DNA of 37,355 nt from Actinoallomurus iriomotensis (lineage in GTDB: Bacteria > Actinomycetota > Actinomycetes > Streptosporangiales > Streptosporangiaceae). The notes beneath the pieces were generated by a model. The model was not told where the DNA came from. It did not search any database and was given only the letters and a program-made list of their open reading frames with translations. Shown here piece by piece: positions 14,060 through 22,156 of this stretch. The first letter of the stretch is position 1. The number at the start of each line of letters is the position of its first letter. Where the stretch lies: NCBI RefSeq assembly GCF_030269445.1, contig NZ_BSTJ01000013.1, forward strand, positions 1 to 37,355. The letters run 5' to 3'. A program made the translations under genes and the position numbers.

Positions 14060-14065
14060 TACGGT
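14060..14065 (+). promoter_or_regulatory. -10 box of a leaderless promoter
   Basis: TACGGT sits 6 nt before GTG 14072, so transcription should begin at the start codon. No ribosome site precedes it. Confidence 0.45.
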
Positions 14066-14071
14066 CGCCGC

Positions 14072-14800
14072 GTGCCCGACGCGCTGTTCGCCCACCCTCG
14101 CCTCGCCCCCCTCTACGACGCCTTCGACGGCGACCGCGACGACCTCGCGGCCTACGTCGCCATCGCGGGCGAGCTGGGCGCGGACCGGGTGCTCGACGTC
14201 GGCTGCGGCACGGGTGGCCTGGCGATCCTGCTCGCCGACGCCGGCCGTACGGTCGTGGGCGTCGACCCGGCGCAGGCGTCGCTCGACGTCGCCAGATCCA
14301 AGGATCCGGCCGGGAGGATCACCTGGGTGCACGGCGACGCGCGTCGGCCGGCCGTACCGTCCGGATTCGACCTGGCGGTGATGACCGGGAACGTCGCGCA
14401 GGTCTTCCTCACCGACGACGACTGGGCGCGGACCCTCGGGAACGTGCACGCCGCGCTTCGCCCGGGCGGTCACCTCGTGTTCGAGACCCGGCGTCCCGAG
14501 CGCCGCGCCTGGCAGGTGTGGGCCGCCGACACCGCTCCGGTCACCCGGGACGTGCCGGGGATCGGCCCGGTGGAGCGGCGGATGGAGGTCACCGACGTGA
14601 GCCTTCCGCTGGTGTCCTTCCGTTACACCTACCGGTTCCCGGCCGACGGCGTGGTGCTCACCTCGGACTCGACGCTGAGGTTCCGCGATCGCGACGAGGT
14701 GGAGGCGAGCCTGGCCGAGGGCGGTTATCGCGTGCTGGACGTGCGGCAGGCACCGGACCGTCCCGGCCGGGAGTTCGTGTTCATCGCGGAGCGCTCGTGA
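14072..14800 (+). CDS. Class I SAM-dependent methyltransferase
   Basis: The 242-aa enzyme has SAM-binding motif I VLDVGCGTGGLAILLA (about 40-55), an acidic end of strand 2 (VVGVDPAQASLD), and GDARRP...FDLAVMTGNVAQVF with LRPGGHLVFETRRP further on. The C-terminal part (RYTYRFPADGVVLTSDSTLRF) forms a beta-rich substrate lid seen in many small-molecule methyltransferases. The acceptor is unknown. GTG 14072 is supported by a correctly placed -10 box for a leaderless message. Its 3' end overlaps the convergent gene at 14781 by 20 bp. Confidence 0.9.
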   Translation: MPDALFAHPRLAPLYDAFDGDRDDLAAYVAIAGELGADRVLDVGCGTGGLAILLADAGRTVVGVDPAQASLDVARSKDPAGRITWVHGDARRPAVPSGFDLAVMTGNVAQVFLTDDDWARTLGNVHAALRPGGHLVFETRRPERRAWQVWAADTAPVTRDVPGIGPVERRMEVTDVSLPLVSFRYTYRFPADGVVLTSDSTLRFRDRDEVEASLAEGGYRVLDVRQAPDRPGREFVFIAERS

Positions 14801-15227
14801 TCGCCACCCGCTCGGGAGCCGAGCGCGGGAACCGCCAGACCTGACCGGCGGTGCTCGTCGCGGTCACGGCCGTGTCGTCGAGCTCGACGACGGCGAAGGG
14901 ATCGGAGTACCGGCAGACCGCGAGCCACTCCAGCGTGTCCCCGCCGTCGCGGGTCAGCGCGACCCACCCGATGCTGCCGTGCGCGGCCGACTCGCCGGCG
15001 AGGGCCCGGCTCCCCGCCCGGTCGCACGACGCGAGGGTGAGGTCGACGTCGATCCAGTGGGCCGCCGTCCACTGCCGCGCCCGTACGATCTCCCGCCACT
15101 CCCACTGCGGGGAGCCGGTGAACTCCTGGAGCTCCATCACCGCCAGGGTGCCGTCGCCGAAGAGGACCAGATCGCCGTCCGGCGCCCGCCGGGCGCGCCA
15201 GCGAGCCTGTACGTCATCGGCGGTCAA
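14781..15227 (-). CDS. Hypothetical protein translationally coupled to a two-component system
   Basis: The 148-aa soluble product has no family that I recognise. It is rich in short beta-like stretches (GDLVLFGDGTLAVMELQEF, WIDVDLTLASCDRAG, SIGWVALTRDGGDTLEWLAV) and has Trp at several conserved-looking positions. It starts with TTG (15227-15225) that overlaps the TGA of the response regulator in the sequence TTGA. A consensus AGGAGG lies 8 nt before it, which decides the start. With the kinase and regulator genes it forms a tightly overlapped three-gene operon, suggesting a role in the same signalling output or its feedback. It overlaps the methyltransferase gene tail-to-tail. Confidence 0.7.
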   Translation of the reverse strand: MTADDVQARWRARRAPDGDLVLFGDGTLAVMELQEFTGSPQWEWREIVRARQWTAAHWIDVDLTLASCDRAGSRALAGESAAHGSIGWVALTRDGGDTLEWLAVCRYSDPFAVVELDDTAVTATSTAGQVWRFPRSAPERVAITSAPR

Positions 15228-15952
15228 GGCCGGGTCCTCCTGGGTTCCGGGGGCTCGTCCCGCCCGTGCACGGCCGGGAGCAGGCCCGCTTCGTGCACGA
15301 GTATCGCGGCCTGGACGCGGTTGTCCAGGCCGAGGCGGGTGAGGATGCGGTTGACGCGGCTCTTCACGTTGGCCTGCGTCAGGCCGAGCGCATCGGCGAT
15401 CTGGAGATTGGACAGCCCGCGCGCGACCAGGATGAGGACCCGCAGCTCGCGTTCGGTGAGCGCGTCGATGAGCTCGTGCCGGCCGGGGCCGGACACGCCG
15501 GGGACGAGGCCGAGGGGGAGCGCGGTGAACGTGCTGATGAGCCGGTGCGTGACGCTCGGGGCGAGCATGGCCTCACCTTCGGCGACGACGCGGATCGCGT
15601 GCGCGAGCTGGTCGGGCGGGCTGTTCTTCAGCAGGAAGCCGCCGGCGCCGGCGCGCAGGGCCGCGTGCACGTACTCGTCCAGGTCGAAGGTGGTGAGCAC
15701 GAGGACACGGGGCGGAGGGGCGGGGTGCGGCCAGCCGTCGAGGATCCGCCGGGTGGCCTCGACGCCGGTCATGCCGGGCATGCGCACGTCCATGACGACG
15801 ACGTCGGGCCGGAGACGGAGCGCCGCGGCGACGGCCTGTTCGCCGTCCGCGGCGTCGCCGACGACGCACAGGTCGTCGCGGCGGTCGATCACGGCGCGCA
15901 GCGCGGCCCGGACCATCTCCTGGTCGTCGACGAGGAGCACCCGGACGGTCAT
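15224..15952 (-). CDS. NarL/LuxR-family response regulator
   Basis: The 242-aa protein has a receiver domain (1-120): acidic pocket in LLVDDQE, phospho-acceptor Asp55 in VVVMDVRMPGM, Thr of LTTFD, and Lys of FLLKNSPPDQL. The LuxR HTH (about 168-230) contains LTERELRVLILVARGLSNLQIADALGL, then NVKSRVNRIL. The linker, about 45 residues with several Gly/Pro, is longer than usual. ATG 15950-15952 overlaps the kinase stop (ATGA) with GGAGG ahead, so synthesis is coupled. It should be phosphorylated by the upstream kinase. Targets are unknown; the divergent Lnt-like gene is a candidate. Confidence 0.94.
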   Translation of the reverse strand: MTVRVLLVDDQEMVRAALRAVIDRRDDLCVVGDAADGEQAVAAALRLRPDVVVMDVRMPGMTGVEATRRILDGWPHPAPPPRVLVLTTFDLDEYVHAALRAGAGGFLLKNSPPDQLAHAIRVVAEGEAMLAPSVTHRLISTFTALPLGLVPGVSGPGRHELIDALTERELRVLILVARGLSNLQIADALGLTQANVKSRVNRILTRLGLDNRVQAAILVHEAGLLPAVHGRDEPPEPRRTRP

Positions 15953-17139
15953 CGGACCTCCCGAAGCGGGAGTGCGGCGCGGACCCGCCACCCGCCGTCC
16001 GGGCGCGGGCCGAGGTGTGACGTGCCGCCGAAGGCGGTGACACGTTCCCGGACGCCGATCAGTCCCCGGCCGGATCCGGGTACGGGACGGTGGGCCGCGG
16101 CGGCCGGTCCGTTCTCGACCTCGACGGTCAGCACGTCGTCGTCGAGGCGCAGGGCGACCCGGACGTCGGTGGGACCGGCGTGCTTGACGACGTTCGTCAG
16201 TGCCTCCTGCACGATGCGGTAGGCCGAGACCTGGATCGCGGAGGGAACGGCGCCGGCCGACGGGTCCAGCGTCGCCGTCACGCGGCAGCCGGCCGCTTCG
16301 GCCGCCGAGACGAGCCGGTCGACGTGGGCGAGAGACGGCTCGGGACCGGCGTCCTCACCCGGCCCGGAGAGCAGGCCGAGAATGCGGCGCATCTCGATGA
16401 GCGCGGTGTCGGCGGTCTCCGCGATACGCGTCACGTCCGCGAGCGCCGGACCGTCCCGCAGCACCTCCTCGGTGGACCGCGCCTGGACGGCGATGGCGCT
16501 GACGTGGTGTGCGACGACGTCATGGAGGTCGCGGGCGATGCGGGCCCGCTCGGTGAGGACGGCCTGCCGGGCGTTGGTCTCCCGCTCCACGCGCAGCCGT
16601 TCGTTCAGGGCGCGCAGCCGGCCGGCGTCGCTCTCGATCCGCCGCCGCCCGTACCCGAGGAGCCAGGCCAGGACGTAGAAGGCGGCGAACGTGGTCGCGG
16701 TGATCGGCTCCAGCGAGTCCAGGCGGGGCACCGGGGACCGGCCGCCGACGAGGTCGGTCACCGCCGCCGCGACGAGCGACAGCGCGGACCACGGAGCGCT
16801 CACGGCCGCCGGGGCGTACCGGGCGAGCGCGTACACCGCGAAGATCAGGAAGTACGGCCCCGGCGTCTTGCCCGGGACCGGGTCGATCGCCTCGAAGAGG
16901 ACGAAGGCGACCGTCATCGCGCCCAGGACGGTGCGGGGACGCCGTCGCCGCCAGAACAGCGGAACGGTCTGCAGGCCCCAGAGCAGCACGCCGACCGTGC
17001 TGGGCGCCGGCGTCCGGCCGGACAGCGTCGCCATGTCGAACGCGGTGAGCCCGCCGCCGAGCGCCACGTCGACCAGCCAGGGCCGGCCGGCCACCCGGGT
17101 GTGTGCGCTGCGCAGGGCAGCCGTTACGTACGCCGTCAT
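15949..17139 (-). CDS. NarL-type sensor histidine kinase (HisKA_3)
   Basis: The 396-aa kinase has about five membrane helices in its first 165 residues (for example 45-62, 72-86, 95-112, 115-132, 147-163) and almost no extracytoplasmic domain, so it probably senses within the membrane. A coiled linker (about 170-195) leads to the dimerisation helix ERARIARDLHDVVAHHVSAIA with phospho-acceptor His206. The HATPase_c part has VQEALTNVVKHAG (N-box) and GRGLIGVRERV (G-box). ATG 17139 lies 9 nt after a minus-strand -10 box TAACGT (17154-17149), giving a very short leader. It is followed by its response regulator with a 4-nt overlap. Confidence 0.93.
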   Translation of the reverse strand: MTAYVTAALRSAHTRVAGRPWLVDVALGGGLTAFDMATLSGRTPAPSTVGVLLWGLQTVPLFWRRRRPRTVLGAMTVAFVLFEAIDPVPGKTPGPYFLIFAVYALARYAPAAVSAPWSALSLVAAAVTDLVGGRSPVPRLDSLEPITATTFAAFYVLAWLLGYGRRRIESDAGRLRALNERLRVERETNARQAVLTERARIARDLHDVVAHHVSAIAVQARSTEEVLRDGPALADVTRIAETADTALIEMRRILGLLSGPGEDAGPEPSLAHVDRLVSAAEAAGCRVTATLDPSAGAVPSAIQVSAYRIVQEALTNVVKHAGPTDVRVALRLDDDVLTVEVENGPAAAAHRPVPGSGRGLIGVRERVTAFGGTSHLGPRPDGGWRVRAALPLREVR

Positions 17140-17148
17140 CAGTCGCCA

Positions 17149-17154
17149 ACGTTA
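17149..17154 (-). promoter_or_regulatory. -10 box of the first two-component operon
   Basis: TAACGT on the minus strand fits TANNNT and lies 9 nt before ATG 17139, so the transcript would have a 0-4 nt leader. Confidence 0.4.
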
Positions 17155-17259
17155 GATGTTCGCGGAGCTCACCGGATCGTCCGTGCGGACGCATCCATGG
17201 TTGCGCGGGCCGGGAGAGGATCGCCCCTCCAGACGATGCCCGTCGCCGATGCGCCCTTC

Positions 17260-17265
17260 TAGCGT
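17260..17265 (+). promoter_or_regulatory. -10 box of the Lnt-like gene
   Basis: TAGCGT at 17260-17265 predicts a start near 17272 and a ~33-nt leader that contains the ribosome site GAGGAAAGAAG before ATG 17305. A small dyad GTCCGTGCGGAC (17179-17190) lies between the divergent promoters. Confidence 0.45.
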
Positions 17266-17304
17266 CGAAACGCCCCCTGAACCCCTGAGGAAAGAAGAAC
17301 GAGA

Positions 17305-18924
17305 ATGGGCGACGAGAGGCGTACGACGCCGGCATCGCTGCGGTACGCGTTCCTGGCGTTCGGCGCCGCGGCGATGCTGTTCGCGGTCGGCGGCCGCTGG
17401 GACCTCCCCCTCGCGGCGTGGATCTTCCCGGTCCTCCTGCTGCGTTTCACCCGTACCGGCCGTGCCTGGTCGGGCACCCTGTGGATCCTGCTCGCGAACA
17501 TCGCCGCCGCCGTGTTCTGGGTCTACGAGTCGGCGCTGGGATTCAACGCCGTCATCCTCGCCGGAGCGGCCGGTCTCGGCCTGGTGCAGACGCTGCCGTT
17601 CCTGCTCGACCGGCTGCTCGTCGGCCGGCTGCACCCGTGGCCGGCGACGCTGGTCTTTCCCGCGGCGGTCGCCGGAGCCGAGTTCCTCATCACCCTGCTG
17701 TCGCCGTTCGGCACCGCCTACGGCTCGCTCACGGTCACGCAGTACGGGGACCTGCCCCTGCTGCAGGTCACCTCGATCACCGGCTCGTACGGGATCGGTT
17801 TCCTGATCGCCTGGCTCGCCAGTACGGTCAACCGCTTCTGGGAGCGCCCCTCGCGGCGTTCGGCCCGCGGCGGCCTCGTGTACGGGGCCGTCATGGCCGC
17901 CGTCCTGCTCGGCGGCGGTGCGCGGCTCGCCCTCCTCCCGGACGAGAGCGCGACGGTGCGGATCGCCGGTGTCAGCCCCGGCCGGGACGTGCTCGCCGCC
18001 CAGCAGGCCGCGATCGGCCGGATCGACGGCGGCCGCCGGGAGATCGCAGCCGCGCCCGCCTCGCAGGTCGAACCGGCCATGAGGGCCGTGGAGGACCAGC
18101 TGCTCGCCCTCACGCGGCGGGAGGCCGACGCCGGGGCGAAGATCGTGATCTGGCCCGAAGAAGCCGTCCGGACGCAGGAGACGAGCGAGTCCACCACCAT
18201 CGCGGCGGCCCGGAAACAGGCCCGCGAGTCCCGGATCTACCTGGAGATCGGCCTCGGCGTCTACAGCACGACCGGACCGGCGTACGGCCGCGACGAGGCC
18301 CTCCTCATCGGCCCGGACGGAAAGGTCCAGTGGACGTACCAGAAGGCGCACCCGATTCCCGGCTCGGAGCCGTTCACGCCGGGCGACGGCCGGGTGCCGG
18401 TCGTCGCCACCCCGTACGGCCGGATCGCGAACGTCATCTGCTACGACGCCGACTTCCCCGACCTGATGCGCGTACGCGCGGACATCATGCTCGTCCCGTC
18501 GCACGACTGGCGGGAGTACGGCGGCCCGCACACCGAGAAGGCCGCCCTGCGCGCCGTCGAAGGCGGCTACGCGCTGGTGCGCCAGGACGCCGAGGGCGTG
18601 TCGGCCGCCTTCGACGACCGGGGCCACGTCCTGGCCACCACCGACTCCCTCACGACGGATCCGCAGACGACCGTGGCCTATGTGCCGACGCGCGGCGCCA
18701 CGACGGTCTACGACCTGGTCGGCGACACGTTCGCCTGGCTCTGCCTCGCCGCCGTCGGCGCGCTCGCGGTCATCGCCCTGGTCCGCCCCCGCCGGGAGCG
18801 GGCCGGTGGATCACCGTCGGCCCGGCATCCCGCCGCCCGGGGCGGCGACGGCCGCGGTCAGGCCGATGGAGCTCAGCAGCGCGAGGTGCAGGCCGTGGAC
18901 CGGGCCGGCTCCGGCGGCCGGTGA
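17305..18924 (+). CDS. Lnt-like apolipoprotein N-acyltransferase/membrane nitrilase
   Basis: The 539-aa protein has six to seven membrane helices (about 14-200), a periplasm-side nitrilase domain (about 215-460), and a final helix near 475-492, the Lnt layout. The carbon-nitrogen hydrolase triad is present: Glu285 in WPEE, Lys347 in YQKAHPIPG and Cys379 in ICYDADFP. Lnt transfers an acyl chain to the N-terminal cysteine of lipoproteins. Relatives with this architecture can act on other acceptors, and the divergence here (for example GSLTVTQYGDLPLLQVTSITG) leaves that open. The C-terminal ~45 residues are low-complexity and run antisense to a decayed gene, so the original stop may have been lost. 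It is divergent from a two-component operon. Confidence 0.85.
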   Translation: MGDERRTTPASLRYAFLAFGAAAMLFAVGGRWDLPLAAWIFPVLLLRFTRTGRAWSGTLWILLANIAAAVFWVYESALGFNAVILAGAAGLGLVQTLPFLLDRLLVGRLHPWPATLVFPAAVAGAEFLITLLSPFGTAYGSLTVTQYGDLPLLQVTSITGSYGIGFLIAWLASTVNRFWERPSRRSARGGLVYGAVMAAVLLGGGARLALLPDESATVRIAGVSPGRDVLAAQQAAIGRIDGGRREIAAAPASQVEPAMRAVEDQLLALTRREADAGAKIVIWPEEAVRTQETSESTTIAAARKQARESRIYLEIGLGVYSTTGPAYGRDEALLIGPDGKVQWTYQKAHPIPGSEPFTPGDGRVPVVATPYGRIANVICYDADFPDLMRVRADIMLVPSHDWREYGGPHTEKAALRAVEGGYALVRQDAEGVSAAFDDRGHVLATTDSLTTDPQTTVAYVPTRGATTVYDLVGDTFAWLCLAAVGALAVIALVRPRRERAGGSPSARHPAARGGDGRGQADGAQQREVQAVDRAGSGGR

Positions 18925-19080
18925 GCCGAAGCGCGGTCACCAGCGCACCCGCGGTGAGGATCAGCGCGGCACGGCGATGGTCTACGCGTCGACCCCCACC
19001 GCAGCGCCGCGACCTCCCCGCCGATCGGCCACGTCCTACCGGCAGGCCGGGCGCCTTCGCCGACGGCGGTGGGCGTCACC
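18811..19080 (-). pseudogene. Decayed small membrane-protein gene
   Basis: On the minus strand one frame reads RAALILTAGALVTALRLTG. About 10 codons later another frame reads VHGLHLALLSSIGLTAAVAA and GGGMPGRR then a stop (18813-18811). Together these look like two helices at the end of a small membrane protein, broken by a frameshift near 18905-18920 and by an in-frame stop further upstream (about 18985). The Lnt-like reading frame enters this stretch from the other side. The intact family is not identified. Confidence 0.4.
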
Positions 19081-19750
19081 GGCCGGAGCCGCTCCGTAGG
19101 TACGCCAGGACCGCGAGGACCCGGCGGCTCGTGTCGTCGTCCGGAGGCAGGTCGAGTTTGGCGAGGATGCTGCCGACGTGCTTGCCGACCGTGGCCTCGG
19201 AGACGACGAGCAGCCGGGCGATCGCGGTGTTCGAGTGTCCTTCGGCGATGAGGCCCAGGACCTCGTGCTCCCGCGCGGACAGCCGGCTCAGCGGGTCGCG
19301 CTGCCGGCGCAGCAGCTGGCGTACGACCTGGGGATCGACCACGGTGCCGCCGTCGGCCACCTGGCGCAGCGTGGCGACGAACTCCTCGACGTCGACCACC
19401 CGGTCCTTCAGGAGGTAGCCGACGCCCCGGCCGTCACCGGAGTCGAGCAGGTCCGAGGCGTAGCTCAGCTCCACGTACTGGCTGAGCGCGACGACGGCCA
19501 GACCCGGGTCGGCGCGGCGGAGTTCGACGGCGGCGCGCAGCCCCTCGTCCGTGTAGTCCGGTGGCATCCGGATGTCGGTCAGCACCAGGTCGGGGGCGTG
19601 CTCGGCCACGGCCTTCCGGAGCGCCACCGCGTCGCCGGCCGTGGCGACGACCTCGAACCCGAACCGGTGCAGCAGCCCCGCGAGCCCTTCCCGCAGGAGC
19701 ACGCCGTCCTCGGCGAGGACTACTCGGACCGCGGTTCGCTCAGACTGCAC
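19076..19750 (-). CDS. NarL/LuxR-family response regulator
   Basis: The 224-aa regulator has a receiver domain with VVLAEDGVLLREGL, phospho-acceptor Asp59 in LVLTDIRMPPDYTDEG, and Lys of GYLLKDRV. The LuxR HTH contains LSAREHEVLGLIAEGHSNTAIARLL, then SEATVGKHVGSIL. The DIRMPP...TDEG receiver is the type paired with GAQQRL kinases, as here. GTG 19748-19750 overlaps the kinase gene by 31 bp with a weak GGAG before it. It should be activated by the upstream kinase and may control the divergent CPBP/ABC transporter genes. Confidence 0.93.
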   Translation of the reverse strand: MQSERTAVRVVLAEDGVLLREGLAGLLHRFGFEVVATAGDAVALRKAVAEHAPDLVLTDIRMPPDYTDEGLRAAVELRRADPGLAVVALSQYVELSYASDLLDSGDGRGVGYLLKDRVVDVEEFVATLRQVADGGTVVDPQVVRQLLRRQRDPLSRLSAREHEVLGLIAEGHSNTAIARLLVVSEATVGKHVGSILAKLDLPPDDDTSRRVLAVLAYLRSGSGR

Positions 19751-21063
19751 GGAAGCTCCACACGTAGGACCGTCGGCCCGCCGGCCGGGCTCGACAGGAG
19801 CATTCTCCCGTCCGTCACGGCCACCCGGTCGGCCAGGCCGGTCAGGCCGGTGCCGCGCCGTGGGTCCGCGCCGCCGTCGCCGTCGTCGCGGATCTCCACG
19901 GTGAGCAGGTCGTCGTCGTGCCGTACGGTGACGCCGGCCGCGGTCGCCCCGCTGTGCTTGGCGATGTTGGTGAGCGCCTCGGTGACGACGAAGTAGGCCG
20001 TGCCCTCGATGTGGCGGGGCGGCCGGGCGGGCAGGTCGGCGTCCACCGTCACCGGGAGGTGGAACCGGTCGGCGAGCTCGCCGATGGCCGCCGGGAGCCC
20101 CCGGTCGGTGAGCACCCGGGGATGAATGCCGCGGACGAGTTCCCGCAACTCGACCATGAGCTGTTTCGCCTGTTCGTGTGCGTCGGCGACGCTCTGGCCG
20201 GCGGGCGATTCGGGCGGGAGGTCGAGCCGGGCGAGGCCGAGTCGCAGGGTGAGGCTGAGGAGGCGCTGCTGGGCGCCGTCGTGCAGGTCACGCTCGATCC
20301 GGCGGCGTTCGGCCTCGAAGGCGTCGACGAGCCGGGCGCGCGAGCGCGACACCTCGACCAGTTCCGCGCGCAGCCGCTCGTCCGTCCCGCGTGAGAGCAG
20401 GGCCCGCGCCATCGCGCCGTGCGCTCCGGCGAGCACCGCCAGCACGTACGCGGTGACCGGCAGCAGCACCAGACCGGCGGCCGCGTACGGCAGGGCCGCC
20501 GCCGGGGTGCCGGCGTGGCCGATGACGAGCGAGACGGGATGGCCGTCCCGTACCAGCAGGGGACTCGCGACCAGCCCGCCGAGCACGATCAGGAGCAGGA
20601 GGACGGCCGGCCACAGCGCGAGCGTGACGGTGCAGAGCAGGACGGTGTAACCGAACGCCCGCCAGGTGGCCGCCTCCGTGTAGCGGGTGCGCAGCCACGG
20701 CCACGGTCCGGCGGCTGGCGGGCGGCGGTGCGGGGACGCGATCGGCCGCGAGTCCACCAGGCGCAGCCGCCGCCGCTCCAGGGCCGCCAGGGGCAGCGCC
20801 ACCAGCGGTCCGATCGCCACGATGATCAGCAGCCCGAGCCCGGCGAGCGACGTGATCACGGCGTACGGCGGCCGGGCCTCCCCGGTCGCCAGGCGCAGCG
20901 CGACGGCCCACGGCGAGCCGAGCAACACCAGCGGCAGGACGGCGACGAAGGCGGGCACGGCGGCGGTCAGCAGGTAGCCCAGGGACCGCCACGGCCAGCG
21001 GCCGAGGAGGAAGCGGCGCCGCGCGACCGCCTCCAGCGCGGTGTTCGGCACGGCGGAGGGCAC
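19720..21063 (-). CDS. NarL-type sensor histidine kinase
   Basis: The 447-aa kinase has about six membrane helices in the first 225 residues. The dimerisation helix ERRRIERDLHDGAQQRLLSLTL carries the phospho-acceptor His (about residue 261). The HATPase_c part has VVTEALTNIAKHSGA (N-box), EIRDDGDGGA (G1-type) and GTGLTGLADRVAV (G2). I choose GTG 21063 because the minus-strand -10 box TAGCGT (21076-21071) overlaps the earlier in-frame GTG at 21072 and would start transcription near 21063. It is followed by its response regulator with an overlapping start. It is divergent from a CPBP protease gene and an ABC transporter, suggesting an antibiotic- or envelope-sensing module. Confidence 0.9.
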   Translation of the reverse strand: MPSAVPNTALEAVARRRFLLGRWPWRSLGYLLTAAVPAFVAVLPLVLLGSPWAVALRLATGEARPPYAVITSLAGLGLLIIVAIGPLVALPLAALERRRLRLVDSRPIASPHRRPPAAGPWPWLRTRYTEAATWRAFGYTVLLCTVTLALWPAVLLLLIVLGGLVASPLLVRDGHPVSLVIGHAGTPAAALPYAAAGLVLLPVTAYVLAVLAGAHGAMARALLSRGTDERLRAELVEVSRSRARLVDAFEAERRRIERDLHDGAQQRLLSLTLRLGLARLDLPPESPAGQSVADAHEQAKQLMVELRELVRGIHPRVLTDRGLPAAIGELADRFHLPVTVDADLPARPPRHIEGTAYFVVTEALTNIAKHSGATAAGVTVRHDDDLLTVEIRDDGDGGADPRRGTGLTGLADRVAVTDGRMLLSSPAGGPTVLRVELPCSLSEPRSE

Positions 21064-21070
21064 ACGCGTC

Positions 21071-21076
21071 ACGCTA
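21071..21076 (-). promoter_or_regulatory. -10 box deciding the start of the second kinase gene
   Basis: TAGCGT on the minus strand lies 7 nt before GTG 21063 and overlaps the upstream GTG 21072. This favours a leaderless start at 21063. Confidence 0.4.
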
Positions 21077-21191
21077 CCGGCGGCGCCGATCCGCGCCGCT
21101 CACGAGGCCGCCGCACCCGGCCTGGTAGGCCCAGCACCACCTCCGATCCGGTGGCCCACCGTGATGGCCGCGCCCCCGGCCCGGTGATTCC

Positions 21192-22073
21192 GTGAACGGA
21201 CGCGTCCGACATCTACGGAAAGGTGCGTTCGGGCCTGTGGAAAAGCGCACAGGGGTACTCGCGTACCTCCTCATCTCCTTCGGCCTGTCCTGGGGGTACC
21301 TGTTCACCGCCCGGCTGTGGCTCGGGCTGTCGCTGGTCAACCCGCTGGTACAGCTGCCCATGGGTTTCGCGCCCGCCGTCGCGGCGGTGGTCGTACGCCG
21401 CTGGGTGACCGGCGAGGGGTTCCGCGACGCCGGTCTCGCGGTGCGGCTGCGGAGAGGCTGGTCGTCCTACCTCCTCGCCTGGGTGGGGCCGTTGCCGCTC
21501 GTCGCGGCCGCCGTCACGGTGGCGGCGCTGCTGGGTCTGTGGAAGCCCGACCTCACGCCGCTGGGGGCCTCCGGCCTGCCGGAGTGGGCGACGCCGCTCC
21601 TGCTGATGGTGGCGGTCGTTCCGCTCACCCCCGTCTACTGGGGCGAGGAGTTCGGCTGGACCGGCTACCTGCGGCCCCGGCTGTTCGCCGGCCGCCCGGC
21701 GGCGTCCGTCGCGGCGACGGGCCTGATCTGGGCGGTGTGGCACTACCCGCTGGCGTTCCTCGGGTACATCCAGTTCGGCGACGTCGTTCTCGGGCTGGCG
21801 GTCTGGACGATGTCCTTCATGTTCCAGGAGGTCGTGCTGGCCTGGCTCTGGGCGCGCAGCGGCAGCGTATGGGCGCCGAGTCTCGCGCACGCCGGGAACA
21901 ACATGGTCCTGTCGCTGCTGACCGGCGAGCTCCTGTCGAAACTCGGTGCCACGGCCACCACGCTGCTCATGGCGCTGCCGATCGGCGCCGTCGCCGCCTG
22001 GATCCTGCTCACCGGCCGGCTCGGCACGGGCCGTCGGGCCGCTCCCCGGCCGGCCGGGTACGCGTACCGATGA
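21192..22073 (+). CDS. CPBP family intramembrane glutamic endopeptidase (CAAX protease-like)
   Basis: The 293-aa membrane protein has about eight helices and all motifs of the CPBP/Abi family: EEFGWTGYLRPRL (about 152-164, catalytic Glu pair), then WAVWHYPLAF (motif 2 His), then FQEVVLAWLWARSGSVW, and SLAHAGNNM (motif 3 His/Asn). Such proteases act inside the membrane; some confer bacteriocin immunity or regulate signalling. GTG 21192 is kept as the start, while GTG 21237 (V of VEKRTGVLAYLL, with GGAAAGG upstream) is a reasonable alternative. It is divergent from the second two-component operon and precedes an ABC transporter by 83 bp, probably part of its regulon. Confidence 0.9.
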   Translation: MNGRVRHLRKGAFGPVEKRTGVLAYLLISFGLSWGYLFTARLWLGLSLVNPLVQLPMGFAPAVAAVVVRRWVTGEGFRDAGLAVRLRRGWSSYLLAWVGPLPLVAAAVTVAALLGLWKPDLTPLGASGLPEWATPLLLMVAVVPLTPVYWGEEFGWTGYLRPRLFAGRPAASVAATGLIWAVWHYPLAFLGYIQFGDVVLGLAVWTMSFMFQEVVLAWLWARSGSVWAPSLAHAGNNMVLSLLTGELLSKLGATATTLLMALPIGAVAAWILLTGRLGTGRRAAPRPAGYAYR

Positions 22074-22156
22074 GACCTGAGGTAGGGCCCGCCATACCCG
22101 AGGTTGGGGCCCCGGCCCGATGCCCGGACCCCCGCACCGGCGATGGAATCGCCTTC

